Below are positions 1 through 28,429 of a stretch of DNA of 64,000 bases, piece by piece. The first letter of the stretch is position 1. Each line of letters begins with the position of its first letter. Below the pieces are notes generated by a model that was given only the letters and a program-made list of their open reading frames with translations, did not search any database and was not told where the DNA came from. A program made the translations under genes and the position numbers. This stretch comes from Urechis unicinctus (lineage: Eukaryota > Annelida > Polychaeta > Xenopneusta > Urechidae), in contig CM067348.1 in NCBI GenBank assembly GCA_034190875.2, forward strand, positions 39,783,295 through 39,847,294. Direction: 5' to 3'.

Positions 1-282
1 CGCCCTAAGATGTACTCGATCTTGATGTCGAGCCAGGATGAGATCAAAAAAGCAAAAGGTGTGAAGAAGGTGGTGGTGAAGAAGCATCTACGGCACACTC
101 AGTACGTGGAGTCGCTGTTCGCCCAAAAGCAGTTTCACCACGGAATGAACATGCTCAGGAGTGACTGCCACAAAATATATGGGCTCCACGTTAACAAGGT
201 CTCCCTCTCCCCCTTTGACTCAAAACGGTGGATAGCTGAGAATGGCGTATACACTATGGGCATGCGTCGATCTGTTGAATAG
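1..282 (+). pseudogene. Polinton-type DNA polymerase B, C-terminal fragment
   Basis: Frame 1 is open from the window edge to a TAG at 280-282. It shows the C-terminal signature of protein-primed family B polymerases of Polintons and adintoviruses: a lysine-rich IKKAKGVKKVVVKK block, an MNMLRS segment and the terminal NKVSLSPFDSKRWI motif. Everything N-terminal, including the exonuclease and polymerase active sites, lies outside the window. The last ten or so residues differ from the 60.7 kb copy because of a small deletion that shifts the frame, so the natural end is lost. Its role in an intact element would be self-replication in the nucleus. The copy is judged non-functional. Confidence 0.7.
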
Positions 283-301
283 ATGAGGGCCGAGGTATAG
301 A

Positions 302-499
302 ATGAGCACCGATCAAAATGTGGTGGCCCAGCTGCGGGTAGATGTGGATTATGTAACGGAGGAGAAGATGGACCTTGAGATTGGGGTGAGGGATTTGGAA
401 TCAAAGTATGAGGACCTTTGGGAGCACGTGAGTCGTTTCAAAAGAGCTTATTCCACAGGGTCCTGGTGTAGATTTTTGACATTGCTGTCGCCCTCTTAA
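302..499 (+). pseudogene. Small coiled-coil gene of the Polinton-like element (decayed)
   Basis: An acidic, heptad-rich ORF of 65 codons starts 20 bp after the polymerase stop. Its core (LRVDVDYVTEEKMDLE and following) resembles minus-strand ORFs at 6,052-6,246 and 60,695-61,000 that have the same coiled-coil character. After about residue 48 the reading becomes unlike the other copies. No domain name can be given; in the other two copies this segment runs straight into a polymerase-like tail. It is probably an accessory gene of the element, and it is too degraded to assign a role. Confidence 0.45.
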
Positions 500-622
500 G
501 TGACCCTGGAGAAGATCGGCTGGAAGGGCTGGATGACACTGTAGTATAGGAAGTGGAAGTGCGCTCGCATCGCAGGCTGGCTCATTTTCTGTATGTGCGT
601 CCATTTGGAAACTGCGCTCGTT

Positions 623-642
623 CACCCACTCTCTATACTACT
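623..642 (-). repeat. Candidate terminal inverted repeat end, fragment 1
   Basis: Read on the minus strand this begins AGTAGTATAGAGAGTGGG. Close matches lie at 5,746-5,764 and 60,389-60,410 on the plus strand and at about 60,489-60,509 on the minus strand, each within about 0.2-0.4 kb of a polymerase-tail remnant. Polinton termini commonly start with AG and are inverted repeats. No partner end or target duplication is visible for this copy. Confidence 0.45.
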
Positions 643-684
643 GAAGTGCCTGTTAGAGCCAGCTGGGGCATTATGGCCTAGACA

Positions 685-1010
685 ATGGATGAGGAACAAA
701 TCCAACAAACGACTCACGATATGTACACATGCAGACCATCAACTGATGGGGCATAAGTATTTCAATTTGATGAAATTGTGGATTGCCTTGGTGATGGAAG
801 TGCAGTATTTCTTTGTATCAACTGGTTTGTTAGGGTGGATTAAATGACCATTGGTCGATTGAGCAGGCCCAAAAACCTCTGTGGGTGTGGTTTGTGATGT
901 GGTACTCCACCTCTGTAATATTCAGCAGGAAATTATTGCAAAAGTTAACCTTATCTGTAAAAATGCCAGGCGACATGTTTTTGAGATCAGCAACGAACTA
1001 ACTGCAAAGT
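685..1010 (+). pseudogene. Decayed Polinton-type structural or accessory gene (copy 1)
   Basis: Starting at an ATG at 685 the frame reads MDEEQIQ, passes a TAA near 754, then continues in the same frame with FDEIVDCLGDGSAVFL and a NWFV segment before a second stop at 841-843. The same text occurs on the minus strand at 27,760-28,100, so it is a repeated gene rather than chance. I do not recognise the family. Its nearness to Polinton pieces suggests a gene of the same element class. At least two nonsense codons show it is broken. Confidence 0.45.
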
Positions 1011-2330
1011 GGCGGACCCCGTGGTGCGAGATTTGAGCTATATCAATGATGTTAGGTCATCAGTGCCTATATCTAGAACCACAAAGGTGGGGTTATTTCG
1101 TTGGAGGAGGCGAAAAGGAAGGGAATCATCTTATGTACATTCCTGTACCTCGCTGACATGATCCTGTACTTTTAGAGCAGCGGCAACCTGCTGCGCAGAC
1201 AAAGGAATCCCGCCATTGCTATTGGCCAATGAATGTACGATACCAGAAAAAAAAAGACAGACGTATCAGAGAGAACCACAGCTGACTAAATCAATATAAA
1301 AAAATATACAACCTGAAGATTTGTTGGAGGATTGTTAAATGCAGTTTCACACAGGTAAATACGACAAGAAAGCGACGGCCAAATATCTTTTAGCTAAGCT
1401 CCCTTCAAGATTTTTTTCAGAAGGCTGAGACCATCATGTGACCTTGCCTGATATTACCAAATGTTGCTGACTCAGGTCAAATAAATGAAGTCGTGGTTGT
1501 CCATTAGGCTGCCTTAATCGTCCCGTTCCTGAACCTTCAACTCATGCACAGGTCCGCCAATAACACGTTTTAAGACAGGATTAGAAATGTTTATGGTTAT
1601 AATATCACCGAAAGAGGTGGACGTACAGCTGATTGAAGGTGCTAAAGGTCGCCTGTGTAATTACCTGAATAAATCCAATGCCTACCGAGGCCGTCATCAA
1701 GACATAAAATTTTCAACACTCCATCCGTAAGGCTCACAGTCCTATCAGGAAAAAAACCCATTTTGCAGCATGAACATCCAAATCAAGAAATAGTCCCCTG
1801 CTGAAGAAGGCTGAAACTCCAGAGGACGGGCTCTAATTGGACAGTTCCTTCTTTTTCGATAGTTTCTGAACGCCACCTGATTAACACACAGTATAAGTGA
1901 TTGAGCCGAGGCCTGCGCATTTATCACTTTTGGCGTTGTCAATAGGCTTCCCAGCTTTTAAACATTTGTCAGGGTCCGATACATATGCCAGCCCAACAGC
2001 AACGTCACATATAAAACAGGCGGGGTGACGGTAGAGGGCTTGACCTGACTAAGCATTCAAGTCATTTACATCAATGGCACCTTCACAGCAAACAGTTGTT
2101 ATAAGATGCCACATGTAACAGTGCAAGCCTGGGCATCTAAGCCTATGCAGTTTTTGGGCAGTGTGGTTAACAAACACACACTGCTGCGTGGCCACGACCC
2201 TCATGACAATCTATACGATTGCAAAGCCAATGAGAGACTGTAGCGTACCACAGACCCGTGTCACAAAGCAACAGTCGAAAACGACAGCATCGGGGTCCTC
2301 TATATGCACATGATGCGTATTCTTATGCTT
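1011..2330. other. Decayed mobile-element DNA, no intact gene
   Basis: Apart from the remnant at 1,640-1,945, this stretch holds only short frames. A plus-strand frame from about 2,005 to 2,234 reads like former coding sequence with in-frame stops (segments such as QFLGSVVNKHTLLRGHD), but I cannot name it. Nothing else is supportable. Confidence 0.4.
1640..1945 (-). pseudogene. Remnant of the same gene as 62.7-62.9 kb (Polinton-type, unnamed)
   Basis: On the minus strand the segment around 1,650-1,700 reads DGLGRHWIYSGNYTGD, which matches DGLGRRWIPSGTYIGD at 62,686-62,922. The flanking nucleotide text (cctaccgaggccgtcatcaag) is shared as well. The remaining sequence up to 1,945 is open but not convincingly aligned. 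I read it as a fragment of an element gene, possibly a virion protein by position, which is inference only. It is opposite in strand to the polymerase tail at 1-282, so the local element has been rearranged. Confidence 0.4.
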
Positions 2331-2530
2331 TAATTTCTAGGCTTTTATTGTTGCGATGCTCTTTCGTTATTGTTCTGCTTGTTTTTGCTGAAATTGCCAG
2401 AGAAATAACAGGAGTAGAGTGCTTATTGGTTTTATTGACGTTTTTAACAATGAAGCTTCACAGGAACCTTGTCTCTTGACTAGAAAAATCTCCTCTCTTG
2501 GCACACACAAGTAACCTCCAGGCGTCCTGC
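2330..2530 (-). repeat. Solo fragment of LTR family B
   Basis: The order of motifs (tttatt run, AACAATGAAGCTTC, then CTTGACTAGAAAAATCTCC) matches the better preserved copies at 53,250-53,340, 56,335-56,420 and 59,875-59,960, and more weakly 33,340-33,440. In the other copies this region includes an AATAAA on the minus strand and therefore probably the R/U5 part of an LTR. It lies just downstream of the SMG9 polyadenylation signal. Confidence 0.45.
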
Positions 2531-2780
2531 ACCAAGCACTTGGGTCTGAAGCCTGGAGCACGTTCATCCTCGACACGTCTAAATGCTTCACCCAGCCCGA
2601 CATTAAGGTCCATGAGCGCTTTCGGTCCGGGCACTGCTTGGGGCACAGGCACAGACCCGGAGCTGTTACTGTTTTGGTGAGTCGTGATTAAAATGTATCA
2701 AGCCAATTAATGCAATAACTAAACAAGAATAAGCTACATGTTACTCCATTGGAAATTTAGTGTTTAAAGCCGGTCTTTGT

Positions 2781-2786
2781 TTTATT
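2781..2786 (-). terminator. SMG9 polyadenylation signal AATAAA
   Basis: The plus-strand tttatt is AATAAA on the minus strand, about 170 bp past the SMG9 stop codon, which is a normal short 3' UTR distance. No competing signal was noted nearer the stop. Confidence 0.5.
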
Positions 2787-2955
2787 CTGTAAACCATCAC
2801 ACAACAACAGAGACAACATAACCTGATGATGCATTATCATGAAATGTTATGAAACTTCTACAGCAACAATGATCCACGTGTGATATGGACCACAGCTGGT
2901 CAAATCATGATCCAACACTGATATCTGAAGGAATGCATTTCAAACCAGACAACAG

Positions 2956-21096
<18,141 letters not shown>

Positions 21097-21280
21097 TGCT
21101 TCAACAGTTTAATTAAAACGCAAATAAACAGGTTTGAATAACAAAATCCCAACTTAGAGCTGACCACCTATAACTAACCCCCTAACTGATAGTTATGCAG
21201 TGTTATAACAAAATAAGCTCCGCCCATCGACACCGTTAAAATACTTTATGACAAATGTTAGCATTATGATATTGTAGAGG

Positions 21281-21512
21281 TTACCTCTTAGGATTTACTT
21301 TACAGTTTTGTCGCCTGCCTGGTGACATACAGAGAACGCTAGACTTAGGCATGGATGATAGTAGGCAAGTAAACCACTCTTGCACCTTAACGGGTTCAGT
21401 AGGTATTGTTCCCGATGATTTTTGTTGATAACTTGCTCTTGGCTTCTTCTGAGTAAAACATAATTCTGGACACCATTCCATGCCACCATATCCAATCAGC
21501 AGGCCTCTTATA
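21281..21512 (-). CDS. Unrecognised ORF, cysteine-containing
   Basis: In the same frame as the ORF ending at 21,515 and separated from it only by a TGA, this stretch reads IRGLLIGYGGMEWCPELCF, then TIPTEPVKVQEWFTCLL and SSVLCMSPGRRQNCKVNP. The spread of W, C and P looks like protein-coding text rather than random frame. I do not know the family. It might be an exon whose splice junction lies near the TGA, or part of a decayed element. The downstream end is a stop at 21,281. Confidence 0.3.
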
Positions 21513-21514
21513 GA

Positions 21515-21751
21515 TCATAAACACAATTTTTTTTTAAAGCGAAATTCGAAAGAATAAACTTCAATAAAGGTATTCATATCAATAGCGGTTACTTTGGAGC
21601 ACCCTATTCCTTTAAAAAATGATTTTAAAGTGTATGTTTCGTCTTCCACTCGTTGAACATCCCGCTCGGCAACGTTCGGAATAATTTGGCCCGTGACGTC
21701 ACGTTCGCTGCTCTGTGCTCGCTGATCACGAATGTCAACAAGCTTCGCCAT
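21515..21751 (-). CDS. Unrecognised 78-residue ORF head-to-head with the THAP gene
   Basis: The ATG at 21,751-21,749 in the context ACAATGGC opens MAKLVDIRDQRAQSSERD, continues VAERDVQRVEDETYTLKS and ends in a lysine-rich tail before TGA. A longer upstream frame exists, but this ATG has the best context and lies 69 bp from the divergent THAP ATG at 21,821. The CRE palindrome at 21,692 falls inside this frame. No homology recognised; it may be a 5' exon of a minus-strand gene. Confidence 0.3.
   Translation of the reverse strand: MAKLVDIRDQRAQSSERDVTGQIIPNVAERDVQRVEDETYTLKSFFKGIGCSKVTAIDMNTFIEVYSFEFRFKKKLCL
21692..21703. promoter_or_regulatory. CRE palindrome CGTGACGTCACG
   Basis: A full palindromic cAMP-response-element core (TGACGTCA) with two extra symmetric bases each side, 120 bp upstream of the THAP ATG. 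The identical 12-mer lies at 24,930-24,941, upstream of the P2X7-C-like gene. CREB/ATF-family binding is the standard expectation for this sequence. Confidence 0.5.
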
Positions 21752-21820
21752 TGTTGTCGCGGCTCGTTGATGGTTTATGAAAAAGTCTTCACGGTTTGTG
21801 TTACACTCACAGTTTGGATT

Positions 21821-23789
21821 ATGCCTTATTGTTGTGTCGGTTAAGTGTAGAAACGCCGAGAGGTCAGGTAAGAGAAACATGCACAAGAATTGGATTGCAA
21901 AGGTGAAGAGGAAGGATTGGAAGCCGACCAAAACAACTGTCCTTTGCTCCGACCACTTTGAGAGGGACGCCTATGAAACGGACCCAGAGCTGCTCAGAAG
22001 TCTTGGCTTTTCTAAACAAACTAGGCTTCGCCAAGGTGCCATGCCAACGATTTTTAATTACATGGGTGTGAACCAGGATCGAGTAAGACGTCGAGGTGCC
22101 TTTGAGAAAAGACGACGTCAACAGGTAAGATAGCTAGGACCATTCAATTTCCATTCCCAGTCATGGTTGTGCCTTTGTGTTTGATTGACAGCAAAATTTA
22201 TTTCTTATATGAATAATCATACGACCCAAATGACATGGCCGTGTTAAGGCTAAGACATCACTGGTGAAGAAAGGCCCCATGAGCATGGCTCAATAACTGG
22301 TGTTTCAATGTGATCTCAAAATGCTTGCATGACATTGCCTGTTTATTGTTTAGGGATTTGGATACACTACATACTGTGTTTAATTGGTCCATTTACATGA
22401 GGATGTCATAGGACAAATTAGACAGTCTGTATATAGAAGTATATTGATATAGGTGATTTTGATCCCTATTTTGGGAAATATCATTGGTGTACAACTGGTC
22501 GACACTGAAACACATGATGCCTGTAGGTGCTGCATGAAATGTTAACTGGAGCTGAAATGCTTGATGCCTCCAGTGAAAGTGAAAACAAGATGGCATGTGT
22601 GCCCGAGATAGAGGCCAGCTCAACTGAACCAGTAGAGGGCTCCCACAAATCGTTTGGAGTTCAAACATGTTTGCTTGTAAGTATATTGAGTCACCTGGAT
22701 GTCTATATTTGACATGGAAAGTGACGAGGATGGTATGGATGAACATGCAGTGCACAAGGAAATGTAAGTGATAGTTTACTTTGAAAATACTCCTGTAAAC
22801 AGTGGAATTGTATTGCATACTTATAAAAATCAGTGCTCTCTCATAAGCCTAATAAATCACCTACAACTTTGGTTTTATAGTGGCATTGAGCTAGAGGATG
22901 GCCCTGGTCGTAAACAGCAAACACCTTCTGAAAGACATTGGCAGATTATCTCCGTCTGAGCAGACTTCCTGCTCAGAATCTTTCCACAAGTTGGTGATCT
23001 TCTTCGCACCCAAGAGTGTACACTTTCCCTTTGCCACTATGGAAGCAAGGTAATTTAATTGAGCTTTGCTGTGACTGTAGTGTGGTATATATTGCAAATA
23101 CCTGATGTAAAACATTGGTTTATGTTGGTGCTTATAAAGTTATGACATGCTGGTGTATTGTGAGCTCACATAGGCATGCCAGACCACCAGGCTATATCAT
23201 TATCTGCTACTGTTGGTGCTTTACTTCCAGATTACTCCTTGCAGTTTTGCATTTTAGGAAAACTCCAATAGAGCTCGGGCAGTCGCTCAACAAGGCCAGG
23301 CACAATGGGGAGTGTCCTTTCCAAAGTCCAGACAGGGGGATCCAGTGGTGAAGCCTGTCAAAGTTCCCATCACTTTTGGTTGGTATATATCACAGGATTT
23401 GTTGTTCAATATATGTAAATATGAGTTAAACAATAATGTAATGCTGGCATTTATGAAGATAAATTTATTTTGAGTCTCCACACTGCCTATAGGGTAATTA
23501 TACTGGCACAAAAGACCAAACATTCCATTTAATGATTCAAAGACAATTTATTACTAATCTTTTATCAACTGGTTATGCTTCAGATTATGTTGACAACCTC
23601 ATTACTGAAGTGTTTTTGCTTCGTGAGAAATGTCCCAGTTACAGACTGGCGAAAGTTCTTTCGGCGGAAAGGAGTGTTCCGCCCCCTATTGCTCTCTCTG
23701 GATCTGGGAATGTAGATCGTATTTTGTTTACGACACATGATGGTAATACTTTTCTGTTATGTCTACCTAATCTGTGCCACACCCAGTAG
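21821..23789 (+). pseudogene. THAP-domain, transposon-derived gene (multi-exon, frame-broken)
   Basis: The ATG at 21,821 starts MPYCC, and the frame then shifts to one reading VKCRNAERSG, WIAKVKRKDWKPTKTTVLCS and DHF, ending with GAMPTIFN, the THAP zinc-finger layout (CxC ... CxxH, then AVPTIF-like). The usual SFHRFP part is missing. Donor CAG|GTAAGA at 22,124 leads in phase to an exon at 22,527-22,676. Exons at about 22,898-23,049 (LLKDIGRLSPSEQTSCSESF, then FFAPKSVHFPF), 23,231-23,378 and 23,584-23,789 match the conserved C-terminal part of a transposon-derived THAP protein family common in fish and invertebrates. A one-base shift near 23,257 splits LLLAVLHF from ENSNRARAVAQ. THAP fingers bind DNA; this copy looks decayed, although intron structure is kept. 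Confidence 0.6.
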
Positions 23790-24037
23790 ATGAAACGGCG
23801 ATAGGCCAAATATCTGAATAACCTGGTGCAAAAAAGAATAGATTATTTCTTAGGGAAATATGAAAATAATGGTTTTTTTAACTCTTTTTTGTTGTTGTCA
23901 ACTATGTACTCCAGATATAAATGTATTGCTGGTTTTGCTGTTTGTTGTCATGTAGCACTGAACGTGATTACCAAATGTATTGCACACCATGGACACTTGG
24001 AATACACATTGTCCATGTCCAGAAGTGGCTGTGTGTC

Positions 24038-24814
24038 TTATATGTGCTTCAGTAAAGGCATAACTAACTCATTTGTGTTAAGTTCATCCCCTATATGTCC
24101 ATCTATCTGTATATACTCGAATTTCGATGCAAGCAGGACATTACGGTCCAAGCAGTTTGACTTGAACCCTAGATGTTCGGTCATACATGGCCACTCTTCT
24201 ATTGTTGCCAGAGTCTTCGGGTAATTTCAACAACAAACACATTCCCGCAATGTGGTCATCTGATCGCAGTTGTTACAGCTACACCTGAAAGTTTGCCCAA
24301 ATCAAGCTTTAGCCATTTTGAATTCCAAGTTAGATCATTCACATAACAAAAGCTGACCCAGCAGTCCATGTTTGTCCATGATTCACAATTTCTTCTGAGC
24401 ATTCTGACTTTATTTGTGAGCAAAAGAGTAGACTTAGTCTTTTAAATATACACTGATGAGAGATATATTAACAGGACGTCTAAATTCTGAAAGGGGCCAG
24501 TTCACAGTCACCCAAGTCAAGTATATTATCATACATGTCACTATCGCTCGGGGAATGCGCTGGGTGAATTTATTGACTTGGGTGTGTGGGCCAGATAGAC
24601 CCCATTACACGGAATTGTTACCGGTGTTAATCCATTTAGACTAATAGAGACGAAAAATTTCTACCCACCATACTTCCACTGGCCTAGAAGTCAAAGTGCC
24701 TTTGCTGCATTCATTTTCCGAATCGGAATCCGTTTCTGAGCTCCCAACGTCATCTGACTCGGTTGTCCTCATTTCACCTAATGAGGCTTCATAATCTTCA
24801 TCTGATGACGACAT
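24038..24814 (-). pseudogene. P2X7 C-terminal-domain-like gene (two exons, stop-interrupted)
   Basis: Exon 1 (24,665-24,814) opens with ATG in a clear context and encodes an acidic serine-rich start (MSSSDEDYEASLGEM, then SSETDSDSENE), ending at a GTAGAA donor. Exon 2 starts after TTTCAG at 24,285 and reads CSCNNCDQMTTLRECVCC, an in-frame TGA, then CMTEHLGFKSNCLDRNVLL to a TAA at 24,038. The cysteine pattern and the TEHxGFxxxCLxxxVL block are those of the cytosolic C-terminal domain of P2X7, which in invertebrates also occurs in stand-alone proteins. Exon phases do not match exactly, so a small exon or decay is likely. The TGA, the missing downstream part and the phase problem argue for a pseudogene. 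Confidence 0.55.
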
Positions 24815-24929
24815 GTTAATAGATACCTATCAGTGGAAAGGAAAGTTGCAGGGAAAAAATCGCGGATCGTATAATTTTTCTCAGCTTCCGAAATACCGCC
24901 TTCGAATTTGTTTTGGGACGAGCCGCAAA

Positions 24930-24941
24930 CGTGACGTCACG
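24930..24941. promoter_or_regulatory. CRE palindrome CGTGACGTCACG (second copy)
   Basis: Identical to the 12-mer at 21,692-21,703 and 116 bp upstream of the ATG of the P2X7-C-like gene. It lies in a local CpG-rich stretch (24,900-24,970) that suits a promoter. Confidence 0.5.
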
Positions 24942-27740
24942 CGACCTGCCTCCTAGCGACCAACTGGTGCAAAATGGACTCAGGGAATTCAATCGGAATT
25001 AAACCCGAGCACCACATTCTCAGCGGATTTATGTCCACAGTACTTGAGAGAATGTAAAATTATCTACCGTGGTCAGATTAAAAGATATTTTCCTACGTTT
25101 TGAAGCATACAAATCGGATATGCCAAAAAACGTTAGTTTTGATCTTTAAAAGGCCTCTTACGAAGGCCGAGACGCACAGCCATTTCCAGTTATTTGTAGG
25201 CTGGATATCTTAAGCTGGTGTCTTGACTTAGAAAACCATGTGGAGTTTATCTAAGTATAGGTAAGTCATGTTGTTCGATCGCCTTCGCAGGAAGTGAATG
25301 ATATCTGTACTGGAAAAGTTTCGCCTCAAAATGACCGTCGCGCGTTTGCCAGGGGCTAGGCAAAGAAACTCCGCCTCTGACAGCTCCGCGCTATTTACTA
25401 CTTTCGTTCTCACACATGCGCGCTGTAGAGGTGGCATCAGATCATAAAAACACCTGGGGCGAGTGCCTTGCCTAGCCAGGGGCGAGTCATTGATCAATGA
25501 CGTAAGTGTAGACCAAAGAAAGAACACCGATTCCTTCTTCGTTTCCTTCAAGATCATATTAATTAATGTTTTCCAATATATCTCTTATCCTCATGTCAAT
25601 ATGCATCATCCTTGTATGGATAATTACTGCTTTACTGTACAACGTTAAATCCAATTGCAGACCAAGAGCAGCTGTGCAAGTCTAAGAGGTGGTTGGTTGC
25701 GGGCCGGGGTTGCTGTAATCGATTTGTATAATGCATAACTTAATATATTTGACCTCTGTCAGCATCATTCGGTAAAACCAGGCCAGGTCACATGATGGTC
25801 TCAGCCCAAGGAGTTATAACCAATTACAGGAGTAGACACTACGCCGAGATCAAAGAGATCTCGCGCGCAGTGCCTGCCTCGGCGAGATCGCCATGAGATC
25901 TGTGTCTCGCTCACATTTCAGTTCGGCTAGTTGAGGCGTTAGCTGCTGTGCGAGAAACTTCATTTTCTTTTTCGAAAACTTTCACCAGTATTACTACTAC
26001 AGTATAACCAAACCTGATGGATTTGCACGACGAGGTAATTAATTATATTTCAATAAACACGCAGATTATCATAGTTTCCTTTTTCGGGTAATCAATATGT
26101 TTTATTCGATTAAAGTTTGCAAGTGTTTATTCCGCATTGAGACGCCATATTTTCGGCTTGGAACTTCGACATATATTTTCTCTTGATATTTGTGAAATAT
26201 TCCCGTAAAAATATTCTTGGTATTCGTTGACTGAACAAAGACAAATCGAATGGTCACGATTATTAAGCTGTTAAATGTGTACTTTTTATTTTATCGAGCT
26301 GAATACGTGAGCGATAATACATTGAATTCGAACAATTCGTCGAATCTCAAGCTTCCAGAATTTTTCAAATTAATCAAAAACTCTGTTGTATTGTTTGACA
26401 AGATAGCGGCACAATTGCCTTAACCAATAACCAAACAGAATCCATTATCAATAATTGTAAATATCCTTATAGTTTACCTCCAAATCGCATCCAAATGCGA
26501 CGTATATTTGACAGTCCAATATGGCTGACAGTGGGCGATCATTTGGTGTTATTACTTACCGGTGGCATACTAATGCAATGTCAGAATACTTATATATAAC
26601 TAACTATAACTTGGAATATGAGTCTTGTCCCAGCAAATTTGTACTTTGTGTCTAGTGCTCTTGTAGACTCATGTGTATCATGAATTTAATTTGGTTGAAT
26701 GATTAATGGATAAATATTATGTGTTGGTAACTGCGAGCCATTCTATCACAACCAGGATGGCTTGGCAAATGTTTTAGTGAAAATGTCTCCACAAATTAAA
26801 ACGATTCGTCCTTATATCCACTGTCTAGCGGACCAGATGTGCTCCGAGTAAATAAAAAAAAAATGAAGTCGCGCGTTAGATTTGCGTCGTGCGTCACCGA
26901 AACTCCTGGCATGGCAACGCGTTTCGTGGTGCCGCGTCTTTGGAAGTTGTGTCAGCCAATTCTCGCGCAAGTACTGATATTTTACCTCAGACTCGGACAA
27001 TGTGATGGCAAGGCACGTACAGGACATAGTTAATGACATTGTTTAATCGAGTACACCGCCTGCTGTTGTTAACTTGTCTATTGACACTTGCAAATGCATC
27101 CATGCCATTTCGCCTATGTTCCCCGCGAACTTGACTTCGGGTCAAGGCCTCCGGTTTCCTCGCTGGCTCGCTTGATGTCGCAATACCAAGTACACCTAGC
27201 GCCGCCAAGTGCGAGCTTGTGAAAACACTCGCTGTCGAGGCACGCACGCGAGCGCCTCGGCGGCGACTTCAAAGGGCGTTGCGACTCCTTCTTAGGTTAT
27301 ATAACTCCTTGCTCAGCCTATTACACTTTCTCTTCTGAAAAGTTTGGAAGCGTGCTCAGCTAAAAGATGTTTGTTCTTTCCTTGTATCTGTTGGCCATTA
27401 GCGTCTTATTTACCGTGTAAAATTGTATTGAACAATCCTCCAACAAATATTCAGGATGTATATTTTTGGTTTGATTTCGTCAACTGCGATACTCTCTGAT
27501 ATGGCGTCAAACGCTATGACCATCGGTCATTCTTTTGTTTCTGGTATCGAACATTCGTTGGCCAACACTCCAATAGCAATGGTTGGATTCTTTTATTTCC
27601 GCATCAGATTGCCGCTACTCTATAAGTACAGCATCATGTCAGCGAGGTATATCTCTCTATGCGACAAGGATGTAGTCTACCTTAGATAATTCCCTTCCTT
27701 TTCGCCTCCTCCTCCGACGAATTTACCCCACTTTTGTGAT
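24942..27740. other. Intergenic, no supported gene
   Basis: CpG-rich patches occur at 25,830-25,960 and 27,100-27,290 and could be promoters. A short frame MDLHDE before GTAATT at about 26,016-26,033, and MPP before GTAAGT on the minus strand near 26,557, look like first-exon ends, but no following exon was found for either. A 10-bp inverted repeat (GGCTAGGCAA) flanks about 25,360-25,475. Otherwise AT-rich. Confidence 0.4.
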
Positions 27741-27759
27741 TCTAAATATTGGCATCAAT

Positions 27760-28108
27760 GACTCAGTTTGTTCATTGCTGTATAGAGGAGCTAATCTCAA
27801 AAACATGTCGAAGGACATTTTTTACAGACAAGGTTAACTCTTCCAATAACCACATTCGGAATCTTACAGAGGTGGAGACCCACATCACATACCATAATCT
27901 CAGAGGTTCTTGGTTCTCCTCAATCGATCAGTGGTCATGTGATTTCATCCACCCCAACAAACCAATTGGTAGAAAGAAATACTGCACTTCCATCACCAAG
28001 GCAATCCACCATTTCATGAAATTGATATACTAATTACCTCATCAGTTGGTGGGCGGCAAGCATACATCCCCCCACCTTTTTTGACATATTGTGGGTCGGT
28101 CGTTAGAT
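27760..28108 (-). pseudogene. Decayed Polinton-type gene (copy 2 of the 685-1,010 gene)
   Basis: The minus-strand reading starts just inside the 18-bp repeat array and gives CRPPTDEVIS, then FHEMVDCLGDGSAVFLST, NWFVGVDEIT, a TGA and further homology to about 27,760 (VNLVCKKCPS). It mirrors 685-1,010 closely, including the residues before the block. At least three nonsense codons are present. The family is unnamed; an origin in a Polinton-like element is inferred from the other copy's neighbours. Confidence 0.5.
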
Positions 28109-28109
28109 T

Positions 28110-28385
28110 TGTTCTCCTGGAACACCCCATTCTCATGGAACACCTTGTTCTCATGGGACACCCCATTCTCCTGGAACACATTGTTCTCCTGGGACACCCC
28201 ATTCTCCTGGAACACCCTGTTTTCCTGGAACACCCCATTCTCCTGAAACACCTTGTTCTCCTGGAACACCCCATTCTCCTGGAACACCTTGTTCTCCTGG
28301 AACGCCCTTTCTCCTGGAACACCTTGTTCTCCTGGAACACCCCATTCTCCTGGAACACTCCATCCTCATGGTACACCTCGTTCAG
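28110..28385 (-). repeat. 18-bp tandem array with collagen-like frame
   Basis: About fifteen units of GGTGTTCCAGGAGAAYRR on the minus strand. The frame 28,369-28,151 encodes Gly-Val-Pro-Gly-Glu-Gln/Trp repeats, a perfect Gly-X-Y collagen pattern, and the same frame runs on (with two GGA-to-TGA changes) into the element gene at 27,760-28,108. Because the unit is a multiple of three, all frames stay open on both strands; those other ORFs are artefacts. Confidence 0.75.
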
Positions 28386-28429
28386 CCTCACCTCCCAAAT
28401 TCTGATGGGTTGTCTTATACTTTATATTT

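Larger units (their letters stand above)
1..642 (+). mobile_element. Polinton/Maverick-like element, right end (fragment 1)
   Basis: The stretch holds the tail of a protein-primed type B DNA polymerase, then a small coiled-coil ORF, then a 20-bp motif that recurs at the edges of the two other Polinton-like fragments in the window (5,746 and 60,389). Polymerase next to a terminal inverted repeat fits Polinton/adintovirus-type elements. The element enters from beyond the left edge, so its size is unknown. Frame breaks indicate a dead copy. The element-class call rests on recognising the polymerase tail; the outer limit is inferred from the shared motif. Confidence 0.6.
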
